Source of the DNA: Eggerthellales bacterium UBA948
GTDB lineage: Bacteria; Actinomycetota; Coriobacteriia; Coriobacteriales; UBA8131
Direction: 5' to 3'
Assembly (NCBI GenBank): GCA_002293265.1
Contig: DBCW01000073.1
Location: 3,513-10,679 of the forward strand
Length of the DNA: 7,167 bases
Made by a program: the position numbers and the translations under genes. Under the pieces are notes generated by a model that saw nothing but the letters and a program-made list of their open reading frames with translations, was not told the DNA's origin and did no database searches. Shown piece after piece: positions 1 to 5,781 of this stretch; the stretch's first letter is position 1, and the number at the start of each line of letters is the position of its first letter.

Positions 1-2
1 TG

Positions 3-68
3 TACATATCAACTTACGGATTGTTGCGGCAAAAGGGTGTATTCACCCTGGTTAATGCCGGCAGATGA
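3..68 (+). CDS. Possible C-terminal tail of an upstream gene (partial)
   Basis: The frame beginning at base 3 is open to a TGA at 66-68 and reads as 21 protein-like residues, ending FTLVNAGR. The TGA is followed 15 bases later by the ATG of the ferredoxin-DUF169 gene, with its ribosome site in the gap, as expected for consecutive genes in an operon. The other two forward frames stop at 55 and 93; the latter would overlap the next gene. Choosing this frame is an inference from spacing and residue composition. The fragment is too short to assign a family, and the stretch could equally be non-coding leader. Confidence 0.33.
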   Translation, partial: YISTYGLLRQKGVFTLVNAGR

Positions 69-83
69 ACATGGAGCGGTCAA

Positions 84-1088
84 ATGGCAGTAAATATAAA
101 TCAGCAAGCTTCAAGCGCAGAAAACACTCCACAGCAAGTGGAATACTCTGTAGATATTGACAAGGCGCAATGCACAAATTGCAATCTCTGCGTAGCGTTT
201 TGCCCGGTTGAGGTGTTTGAGGATGGTCCGGAAGTGGTAGCCCCCGAGCTTTGCTGGGGCTGTGAGACATGCGTCGGTCAATGCCCCGAAGGCTGCATAA
301 AGATAGCAGTTAAAAGTGGTGTAGATCCATTTTCTACCCGAGCCAAAGCCGATCCTTTGCCCAAAGAGCGTCGCGAGCTGTTTGCTTCATGGTCAAGCAC
401 GCTTAAAGAGGTTTTAGGGCTCAGATGGAGTCCGGTAGCTATAAGCCTAATTCCTGCAGGGGATCCGCTGCCGGATGCACCGATACCAAACGAGCGTTTA
501 CGTTACTGTCAGTCACTCATGGCAGCCAGGCGTGGACGCACATACGTGATGCCGGCAAACCGACATGCCTGCCCGGATGGCACCTCAATTTTAGGACTAA
601 CCGACATGCCTGCCAAGCTGGCATCGGGCGAACTATACATACTATTTCATAAATTGCACGACATTGAGGCTGCCAAACGTATGGTACACGAGCGACCATC
701 ACTGCCCCCACACACCGTAGATGCCACAGTGGTATCGCCGTTGGAAAATGCGGTAACAGAGCCGCAGGTAATAGCGGTCTTTGCCCAACCGGAGCAAGTA
801 ATGTGGTTGTGTATGAGCTCTTCATACTATACCGGTCACCGTTTTGACTTCCATGCCAGTGGCTACAACGCACAATGTGTGGAGACCACGCTGATTCCAT
901 ACACCAGCGGCGAGTTAAACATATCATTTGGCTGTTACGGCTGCAGAGCATCCAGTGATATCGGTGACGATTTGATGTTTATGGGAATCCCGGTAGACAA
1001 GATGGAGGAAGTGGTGAAAGGACTAAAAGAATTAGGTAAAAAAGCCATCCCCCAAAGCCGCTCTAAGATATACCTGCCCCCGCTTTAA
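84..1088 (+). CDS. 2[4Fe-4S] ferredoxin fused to DUF169 protein
   Basis: This 334-residue soluble protein has two parts. Residues 21-75 form a bacterial-type diferric-cluster ferredoxin with two CxxCxxCxxxCP motifs (C30, C33, C36, C40 and C57, C60, C63, C67), each able to bind a [4Fe-4S] cluster. Residues about 105-325 match my recollection of DUF169 (COG2043), an uncharacterised family common in anaerobes. It has an SWSSTLKEVLGL opening, a conserved RHACPDG segment (C163) and further cysteines at 142, 265, 284 and 287, the last two as CYGC. No signal peptide or membrane segment is visible. The ATG at 84 has GGAG at 73-76 and an in-frame stop at 66, which fixes the start. The layout suggests an electron-transfer protein whose DUF169 part may bind a cofactor or metal through its cysteines. 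The substrate is unknown. It is probably co-transcribed with the genes downstream (43-base gap). Confidence 0.9.
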   Translation: MAVNINQQASSAENTPQQVEYSVDIDKAQCTNCNLCVAFCPVEVFEDGPEVVAPELCWGCETCVGQCPEGCIKIAVKSGVDPFSTRAKADPLPKERRELFASWSSTLKEVLGLRWSPVAISLIPAGDPLPDAPIPNERLRYCQSLMAARRGRTYVMPANRHACPDGTSILGLTDMPAKLASGELYILFHKLHDIEAAKRMVHERPSLPPHTVDATVVSPLENAVTEPQVIAVFAQPEQVMWLCMSSSYYTGHRFDFHASGYNAQCVETTLIPYTSGELNISFGCYGCRASSDIGDDLMFMGIPVDKMEEVVKGLKELGKKAIPQSRSKIYLPPL

Positions 1089-1131
1089 AAACAACCCCTC
1101 TGTTAGTCGCCCGACCATCAAAAGGATACCA

Positions 1132-2934
1132 ATGGATCAGTACAAAATACGTCCGGCAAAAGAAAATGACCTTACCTATATCAACATGATCTGTGATGAA
1201 CACGGTTTGGGCTACATCGAAAATATCAAGAAAATAAGTGTTGCTGTAAACGAAGACGATGTGCCACTGGGCTTTATCCAGATAGAGCAAGTAGACGGCG
1301 ATGAGGGCGCATATGTATACCCCGTAGCAGTATGGGCAACGTGGCAATTTCAAGGCGTAGGCAGCGCTTTGGTTAAATACGCAGAACAACAACACGGCAC
1401 GTTAAAACTGGTGGCCTGCACCGAGTCACAAGATTTCTACCCCAGACTAGGTTTCGAAGAAATATCTATGGAGGAAATCGCCGCGACCATCGCTCACGAC
1501 TGCCAAGTATGTGCAAGAAAAACCACCTGCACCCCAAAAGCCTTCATCCTAAAAAGTGCCTCTTGCACCAACCCCCACGACCGCTCCGTCAACCTCCACG
1601 ACTCTTCATGTCATTCCCGCGCAGGCGGCAGTCCATCTTTTAATCTTGCAGACACAACAGATTCCTACTTTTGCGAGAATGACCATATGGAATACAGCAC
1701 CAAAAAAGCCAAACAAGCCTGGCAAGCCACAATAAGCAACTGCACGGATTGCGGTCTATGCAGCGCCCGCTGCGAACTGTTTAACCAAGACATCAAATCG
1801 ATGGCAGACATCGCCCAAGCAGGACTGGACTTTCTCACCAAAATAGATAAACGACCGGATGTTAACAATGCAACAACCACCATAACCATTCACAAATACG
1901 CCGAGCAAAACCCGGACACATATGCCATCACCCGCAGATGCTGCCTTTGCGATAAATGTACCGCTCTTTGCCCAAGCAATATCCAAGCCAACGAAGTCAT
2001 GCGCCCGTGGCGCGCATTCTACCAACTAAGTGGGCTGATGGGCAACGACCTTAACAGCGTCGAGGTGGACAAAGAGTGGCATCTATTTAGCGTATACCGC
2101 CACTTAAACGGCGTGTTTTACCCCGAGTTCCTAAATCTAAAAGATCTGCAGCCCAACCAAGCAGACACGCTATTTTTCCCCGGTTGCACCATGGTTAGCT
2201 ACATGGATGATTTGGTGCGGCAAACCGGAAGCTGGCTAACAGAAAAAGGCTACAAATGGGCACTAAGTGATGACTGTTGCGGCAGCCCGCTGGCATCCAG
2301 AGGGCAGTATCAACGAGTGGAGGCACTGCAAAAGAGTATCATCAACAATTGCATAAAAGCCGGCATCAAGCGCATCATAACAGTATGTTGTGGCTGTGAA
2401 ATGGAGTTGGCAAAGTATCTGGAAAACCAAGGTATCAAGAGTATCGAGTTAATACCACTGCCCAAATTGCTTCAAGAACACGGCAAAAATGTGGAGGTAG
2501 CCAATCAGCAACTGGCATTCTTTGACTCCTGCCACGATCGTGATCAAAAACACGGCACGCCACTGAGAATTATGTTTGCCACATGCGATACTTGCAAGCT
2601 AGCACAAGAAGGCAAAGACACACCTTGTTGCGGAGCCGGTGGCGCTGTATCAGGGTTCGATGCAGAACTAGTTGACACCAGAGCCAAGCGAATACTGGCG
2701 CAAGCCGAGCAAGCTAAAGCAACAACCATGATCGTATCCTGCCCAACCTGCGCATTCACATTTGCCTCGCAAAAAGTATTTGGCAATCTGGGCGCAGAGC
2801 AACAAAGCATAGAATGTAAACACTATTTAGAGCTAGTATTTAACAAAACAACAGATTGGAATAACGTATTTGCAAAAGCCCAAGAAATGTGGACAGGAGA
2901 ATACAGCGATTGGGTAATGTCCGAGCTGCTATAA
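1132..2934 (+). CDS. GNAT acetyltransferase / HdrD-GlpC-like Fe-S protein, continuous fused ORF
   Basis: The 600-codon frame has no stop. Residues 1-115 are a GNAT N-acetyltransferase fold: acetyl-CoA loop QFQGVG at 72-77, FYPRLGFEE near 102-110. A cysteine-bearing tail follows (C124, C127, C133, then PKAF). Residues 144-185 are a low-similarity linker containing the palindromic repeat. Residues 186-600 form a complete HdrD/GlpC-type protein. It has two 4Fe-4S motifs (C204, C207, C210, C214; C270, C273, C276, C280) and two CCG domains, C352..C382-C383..C419xxC422 and C467..C499-C500..C537xxC540. Their spacing fits the CX29-39CCX35-36CXXC pattern known to bind unusual [4Fe-4S] clusters or quinone/disulfide partners. 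ATG 1132 has AAGGA at 1122-1126. GNAT and Hdr are normally separate, and each half here is full length, so this may be a real fusion or two genes whose intergenic stop was lost. The Hdr half probably passes electrons between soluble carriers; the partner is unknown. Confidence 0.85.
   Translation: MDQYKIRPAKENDLTYINMICDEHGLGYIENIKKISVAVNEDDVPLGFIQIEQVDGDEGAYVYPVAVWATWQFQGVGSALVKYAEQQHGTLKLVACTESQDFYPRLGFEEISMEEIAATIAHDCQVCARKTTCTPKAFILKSASCTNPHDRSVNLHDSSCHSRAGGSPSFNLADTTDSYFCENDHMEYSTKKAKQAWQATISNCTDCGLCSARCELFNQDIKSMADIAQAGLDFLTKIDKRPDVNNATTTITIHKYAEQNPDTYAITRRCCLCDKCTALCPSNIQANEVMRPWRAFYQLSGLMGNDLNSVEVDKEWHLFSVYRHLNGVFYPEFLNLKDLQPNQADTLFFPGCTMVSYMDDLVRQTGSWLTEKGYKWALSDDCCGSPLASRGQYQRVEALQKSIINNCIKAGIKRIITVCCGCEMELAKYLENQGIKSIELIPLPKLLQEHGKNVEVANQQLAFFDSCHDRDQKHGTPLRIMFATCDTCKLAQEGKDTPCCGAGGAVSGFDAELVDTRAKRILAQAEQAKATTMIVSCPTCAFTFASQKVFGNLGAEQQSIECKHYLELVFNKTTDWNNVFAKAQEMWTGEYSDWVMSELL
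1607..1638. repeat. 32-bp palindromic interspersed repeat, copy 1 (degenerate right arm)
   Basis: This copy matches 3016-3047 at 30 of 32 positions. The left arm ATTCCCGC (1613-1620) and spacer GCAG (1621-1624) are intact, but the right arm reads GCGGCAGT instead of GCGGGAAT, so the hairpin is weakened. It is read through in frame within the GNAT/Hdr junction as CHSRAGGSPS. The core resembles the ATTCCC-N8-GGGAAT repeats known from several bacterial genomes (for example the dRS3 family of Neisseria). That resemblance concerns the core only and does not imply kinship. Confidence 0.8.
1687..2934 (+). other. Alternative start for a stand-alone Hdr-like protein (415 residues)
   Basis: ATG 1687 lies in frame with the long fused ORF and would give a 415-residue protein starting MEYSTKKAKQAW, 18 residues before the first cluster cysteine. 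That is the usual size and layout of an HdrD/GlpC-like CCG protein. A weak GAGA ribosome-site candidate sits at 1675-1678, 8 bases upstream. The 32-bp repeat ends 48 bases before this ATG, almost the same distance as the second copy from the flavin reductase ATG (46 bases). The parallel supports this as an original gene start. Whether it is used in place of, or as well as, the fused product cannot be decided from sequence. Confidence 0.45.
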
Positions 2935-2961
2935 TCATAAACATTTAACCATGAACAACCG

Positions 2962-3017
2962 TGTAACTCCGCACCAACCTGTCACTACCGCACCACCATG
3001 TCACTACCGCACCACCA
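2962..3017. repeat. 19-bp tandem repeat, two perfect copies plus one degenerate
   Basis: The unit TGTCACTACCGCACCACCA occurs exactly at 2980-2998 and 2999-3017. A degenerate 18-base version precedes it at 2962-2979. The next bases (TGTCA at 3018) restart the unit and run straight into the palindromic repeat, so the tandem array and the palindrome are joined. It lies in the gap between the Hdr-like gene and the flavin reductase gene and has no evident coding role. Confidence 0.8.
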
Positions 3018-3047
3018 TGTCATTCCCGCGCAGGCGGGAATCCATCT
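3016..3047. repeat. 32-bp palindromic interspersed repeat, copy 2 (intact)
   Basis: It contains a perfect inverted repeat: ATTCCCGC at 3022-3029, spacer GCAG at 3030-3033 and GCGGGAAT at 3034-3041. Transcribed, it would form an 8-bp, GC-rich hairpin with a 4-base loop. No T-run follows, so it is not a standard intrinsic terminator. Conceptual translation gives VIPAQAGIH, a string often seen as a false N-terminus in databases when such repeats are called as coding. It lies 46 bases before the likely flavin reductase ATG. Confidence 0.88.
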
Positions 3048-3076
3048 AAACAACAAGAGGTACACTCATCCTCAAA

Positions 3077-3087
3077 GGGGAAGTGAG
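3077..3087 (+). promoter_or_regulatory. Ribosome binding site that sets the start at ATG 3094
   Basis: GGGGAAGTGAG (3077-3087) lies 6 bases before ATG 3094. The earlier in-frame ATG at 2998 falls inside the tandem repeat, has no purine-rich site, and would add 32 repeat-encoded residues. This favours 3094. Confidence 0.7.
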
Positions 3088-3093
3088 AACAAA

Positions 3094-3633
3094 ATGCTAC
3101 TAAAAGAAGTATCCCTATACGACCTAAACGACAACGTTTTTAACCGCATCGGCAAGCAATGGATGCTGATAGCCGCCGCAAAACCCGACGGCAGCATCAA
3201 CGCTATGACAGCCGCATGGGGCGGTCTGGGTTTCATCTGGCAAAAACCGGTAGCATACGTATTTATCCGTCCGCAAAGATGCACAAAAACATACGTAGAG
3301 GCATCACCCACATTCTCCCTAAGCTTCTTGGATTCCCGGTATCGCGATGCCTTAAACTTCATGGGCAACGTCAGCGGCTTTGACGACCCAAACAAGGTAA
3401 CAAACAGCGGTCTTAAGGTGGCAGCAGCACGAGACAAAACCCCATATTTTTCAGAGTCTGAAATGGTCATCATCTGCAAGCGCCTATATCAACAAGACTT
3501 AAAAGCCTCAGGTTTTCAAGAAAACTGGCCTTTAAAAGACCACTACAACAAAGCCGGTAATCAAAACGATTTACACACCCTATACATTGCAGAAATTAAT
3601 CAAGTACTAATTAGCAGTTGTGATATTGTCTAA
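3094..3633 (+). CDS. Flavin reductase-like (FMN-binding split-barrel) protein
   Basis: From ATG 3094 this encodes 179 residues of the flavin reductase / DIM6-NTAB-like family, which binds FMN in a split beta-barrel and either reduces free flavin or relays electrons in anaerobes. Visible family features are the opening KEVSLYDLNDNVF, the WMLIAAAKPDGSINAMTAAWGG strand-turn (23-44), the FMN-contact segment FIRPQRCTKTYVEA (57-70), FSLSFLD (74-80), NVSGFDDPNK (92-101) and the C-terminal HTLYIAEINQVL (161-172). The length is normal for the family. The frame can be extended to ATG 2998, but that extension is repeat DNA. Half of its 16 leucine codons are CTA, unlike the genes after 3990. Its position after a ferredoxin-DUF169 and an Hdr-like gene suggests it shares in an electron-transfer module. 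The acceptor cannot be read from sequence. Confidence 0.86.
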   Translation: MLLKEVSLYDLNDNVFNRIGKQWMLIAAAKPDGSINAMTAAWGGLGFIWQKPVAYVFIRPQRCTKTYVEASPTFSLSFLDSRYRDALNFMGNVSGFDDPNKVTNSGLKVAAARDKTPYFSESEMVIICKRLYQQDLKASGFQENWPLKDHYNKAGNQNDLHTLYIAEINQVLISSCDIV

Positions 3634-3989
3634 GCCTTGCCGGGAGCTTTTGAAGTCACGTAATTCAACAATATGGTAAATCATGCCTGCTTACGTCCTC
3701 AAAAAGATGAATAATGCGCGCAAAAGTAGTACAATATACAGTTCCTGCATCAGGACTATTTTCGCAATATCCTATCCCAGGTAAGTAAATATCTAGCTTT
3801 TGCGGTATGCCGCATGGTTCTATTTGAATGTGTAGTAGCTGGTAGGTGGGATAACTTATAAAAGATTTCAAGCGAGAGTGAACTGCGGGAAGCTCAAGTG
3901 GGGAGGTAATCATCGGCCAAGATTTGTGCCATGGATTAGTTCTCACGCAAGGTTAATGGATAATTGATCAGCCAACCAAGAAAAAGGAT
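3634..3989. other. Gene-free gap between the redox block and the hydro-lyase operon
   Basis: I find no convincing gene in these 356 bases. Forward frames give only short peptides without ribosome sites (for example ATG 3707, 25 codons; ATG 3814, 15 codons). A reverse frame at 3665-3946 has no recognisable protein character. Visible structure is a long imperfect inverted repeat (3647-3706), a small hairpin TCCTG-CAT-CAGGA (3743-3755) followed by a short T stretch, and TGCGG-TATG-CCGCA (3801-3814). Promoter-like boxes are weak: TTGAAG/TATGGT with a 16-base spacer at 3650-3677, and GATAAT at 3959-3964 without a good -35. I see no T-box consensus and no leucine-rich leader peptide. The promoter of the downstream operon is probably here but cannot be placed. 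Confidence 0.6.
3647..3706. repeat. Imperfect inverted repeat able to form a long stem-loop
   Basis: The arms are TTTTGA (3648-3653) with TCAAAA (3699-3704), and ACGTAA (3658-3663) with TTACGT (3691-3696). They are separated by an internal AGTC/CC loop and enclose a 27-base apical loop. An outer C3647-G3706 pair is possible with one bulged A. It starts 14 bases after the flavin reductase stop. It could be a 3' untranslated structure or processing site, or the remnant of a small mobile element. It lacks a terminal T-run and so is not a classical terminator. Confidence 0.4.
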
Positions 3990-3994
3990 GTGAT
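3984..3994 (+). promoter_or_regulatory. Extended Shine-Dalgarno overlapping the GTG called as start
   Basis: AAGGATGTGAT matches the anti-SD complement AAGGAGGTGAT at 10 of 11 bases. It contains the GTG at 3990, the only standard start codon before the conserved TIAEKI segment. Normal spacing of 5-9 bases would instead point to codons around 3996-3999, where the in-frame codon is ATA (3999). The real initiation codon is therefore uncertain. Confidence 0.5.
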
Positions 3995-5276
3995 AAAAAT
4001 AGCTGGAAAGACGATTGCAGAAAAGATCTTTTCAACACACAGTGGCACGGACGCAAAAGCCGGCGACATCGTAATTGCCGATATTGACTTCGCAATGAGT
4101 CAAGATGGTACGTCCGCACTTGCCATCGACGCAATTGAATCGATGGGTGCCGACAGCGTTTTTGATAGCGAAAAAGTCGCAATGGTAATGGATCACAGCT
4201 GCCCATCTCCTTTAGAGGGTGTAAGTGCGATCCACGCCAAGATGCGCAACTTTGGTAAAAAGACCGGCGTGCATGTTTATGACTGGGGTAGAGGAGTGTG
4301 TCACCAGCTGGTTCCGGAAAGCGGCAAGGTGGTTCCGGGAGACTTGGTGATTGGTTGCGATTCGCATACCTGCACGTACGGCGCTTTGAATGTTTTTTCC
4401 ACCGGCGTTGGCTCTACAGACGGAGCAGCGGCAATGGTCTCGGGCAAGCTTTGGTTCAAAGTACCTGAAACTCAGCATATAATTTATAACGGCAGCCTGC
4501 CTAAGGGTGTCTACTCAAAAGACCTCATCTTGTATCTGGCCAAACTGATAGGCGTAGACGGCGCAACTTATCAAGCTCTGGAGTTTTCCGGTTCGGTTAT
4601 CGATGACCTTTCGATTGATGCTCGCATGACCATCTCAAACATGGCAGTCGAGCTTGGCGCCAAAGCCGGGCTTATGAAAGCCGACGCTAAGACGATGGCA
4701 TTTTTTGACGAGCGAGCTAAACGCAATAATAAGCCGCTTGTCCGCACTCCTAATCCGCAAAATCCGGATGCCGACGCGGTATATGCAAATACTATCGAGA
4801 TCGATACATCTAAACTTGAGCCGCAGATTGCAAAACCCCACGCAGTAGGTAATGTTTCGCCAATAAGCGAGGTGGCAGGACTTGAGATTGCTCAAGCATT
4901 CATCGGCACCTGCACAAATGGACGTTTAGAGGACTTTGCAATTGCTGCAAGCATTCTCAAAGGTAAGACGGTACATTCTGACGTTCGTTTGGTGGTGGCT
5001 CCTGCATCACGTGACATCTACTTAGATGCTATGGCAAAAGGTTACATCCAAACACTGGTCGAGGCCGGAGCCAGCGTAGTAACTCCCGGTTGTGGTCCTT
5101 GTGTGGGCACACATAATGGTGTACCAAGCGATGGCGAGAATGTTATCTCTACTGCAAACCGCAACTTTAAGGGTCGTATGGGTAACTCCAACGCTTTTAT
5201 TTATCTTGCTTCACCTGCCACTGTTGCAGCGTCAGCGCTAACTGCAAAGATTACCGATCCAAGGGAGTACCTGTGA
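3990..5276 (+). CDS. leuC: Aconitase-superfamily hydro-lyase large subunit (LeuC / homoaconitase type)
   Basis: The 428-residue catalytic subunit belongs to the two-subunit LeuC/HacA branch of the aconitase superfamily, which isomerises a hydroxy-acid through dehydration and rehydration on a [4Fe-4S] cluster. The cluster cysteines are present: C308 in IGTCTNGRLEDF, and C368 and C371 in TPGCGPCVGTHNG. Other conserved parts are TIAEKIFSTHSG (8-19), MDHSCPSP (67-74), GCDSHTCTYGAL (122-133), GVGSTD (139-144) and RMGN (396-399). The length is normal. PGCGPCxGxHNG is typical of the HacA/archaeal-IPMI branch and not of classical E. coli LeuC. GTG 3990 is the conventional start, but see the ribosome site entry. 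The last 4 bases overlap the small-subunit start, implying coupled translation. Substrate could be isopropylmalate, homocitrate or citrate; the isocitrate dehydrogenase downstream favours citrate. The leuC label denotes family only. Confidence 0.9.
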   Translation: MIKIAGKTIAEKIFSTHSGTDAKAGDIVIADIDFAMSQDGTSALAIDAIESMGADSVFDSEKVAMVMDHSCPSPLEGVSAIHAKMRNFGKKTGVHVYDWGRGVCHQLVPESGKVVPGDLVIGCDSHTCTYGALNVFSTGVGSTDGAAAMVSGKLWFKVPETQHIIYNGSLPKGVYSKDLILYLAKLIGVDGATYQALEFSGSVIDDLSIDARMTISNMAVELGAKAGLMKADAKTMAFFDERAKRNNKPLVRTPNPQNPDADAVYANTIEIDTSKLEPQIAKPHAVGNVSPISEVAGLEIAQAFIGTCTNGRLEDFAIAASILKGKTVHSDVRLVVAPASRDIYLDAMAKGYIQTLVEAGASVVTPGCGPCVGTHNGVPSDGENVISTANRNFKGRMGNSNAFIYLASPATVAASALTAKITDPREYL

Positions 5277-5776
5277 GCATAAAAGCAAAAGCATTTAAGT
5301 TTGGTAGCGATATCAATACCGACTACATCATTTCCGGTAAATATAAGTTCAAGTCTAACGATATGTTAGAAATGGCTCACCATGCCATGGAGGAGTTGGA
5401 TCCCAACTACTACGATCGTGTGTCACCCGAGGGTGGTATTTTGGTTGCCGGAACAAACTTTGGTAGCGGGTCATCGCGTGAGCAGGCTCCGCTGGTACTT
5501 ATCCACTCTAATACTAAGGCAGTACTCGCAAAATCATTCGCACGTATTTTCTTTCGTAACGCCATCAACACCGGTCTTCCGGTAGTAGAGTGCGACACGG
5601 ATAAAATAAATGAAGGAGACGAGATCAGTGTTGATCTCGAAGGGGGAGTTGTAAAAAACATCACAACCGGTGAGGATATACCGTTTGCGCCTCTTCCTTC
5701 GGTCATGGCAAAACTATTAGCGGATGGCGGCTTAGCTCCGCATCTGCGCAAACATGGAACTTTTGCATTGGAGTAA
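5273..5776 (+). CDS. leuD: Aconitase-superfamily hydro-lyase small subunit (LeuD type)
   Basis: The 167-residue partner supplies the swivelling domain that closes over the active site and helps choose the substrate. It shows the family's GSDINTDYIISGKY opening (11-24), the GTNFGSGSSREQAP signature (60-73) and the FARIFFRNAINTGLP helix (89-103). It starts at GTG 5273 inside the large-subunit stop (GTGA overlap), with AAGGGAG at 5261-5267, 5 bases upstream. The specificity loop, which reads YLRT in characterised archaeal homoaconitases, here reads YKFK (24-27). This differs from both the homoaconitase and the usual isopropylmalate patterns I know. Together with the neighbouring isocitrate dehydrogenase, this makes an isopropylmalate role doubtful. 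An aconitase-like, homoaconitase-like or 2-alkylmalate hydro-lyase role is possible. The leuD label denotes family only. Confidence 0.9.
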   Translation: MSIKAKAFKFGSDINTDYIISGKYKFKSNDMLEMAHHAMEELDPNYYDRVSPEGGILVAGTNFGSGSSREQAPLVLIHSNTKAVLAKSFARIFFRNAINTGLPVVECDTDKINEGDEISVDLEGGVVKNITTGEDIPFAPLPSVMAKLLADGGLAPHLRKHGTFALE

Positions 5777-5781
5777 AAATA

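Noticed and set aside
517..951. 144-codon reverse-strand ORF inside the DUF169 gene
   Set aside because: It lies wholly antisense to a gene with clear domain content, and its residues show no motif.
1613..1632. Repeat hairpin as intrinsic terminator of the GNAT gene
   Set aside because: The right arm is degenerate, no T-run follows, and the frame stays open through it.
3022..3041. Perfect palindrome as a Rho-independent terminator after the Hdr-like gene
   Set aside because: The stem is good, but the following bases (CCATCTAAA) lack a T-run. It is better explained as a copy of an interspersed repeat.
2962..3047. CRISPR array
   Set aside because: Repeats are 19 bp, directly adjacent without spacers, and there are only two to three of them. 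No cas gene is present.
3665..3946. 93-codon reverse-strand ORF in the intergenic gap
   Set aside because: It has no ribosome site that I can see, no recognisable motif, a composition like random translation (scattered Trp, Cys, His, Pro), and it opposes every other gene.
3634..3989. T-box, leucine attenuator or other leader RNA for the hydro-lyase operon
   Set aside because: I found no T-box core, no leucine-rich leader peptide and no terminator/antiterminator pair. The hairpins present are short or far upstream.
3990..5776. Confident assignment to leucine biosynthesis
   Set aside because: The family annotation is LeuC/LeuD, but no leuA or leuB is present in the window, the loop differs, and isocitrate dehydrogenase is adjacent. 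I kept the symbols as family labels only.
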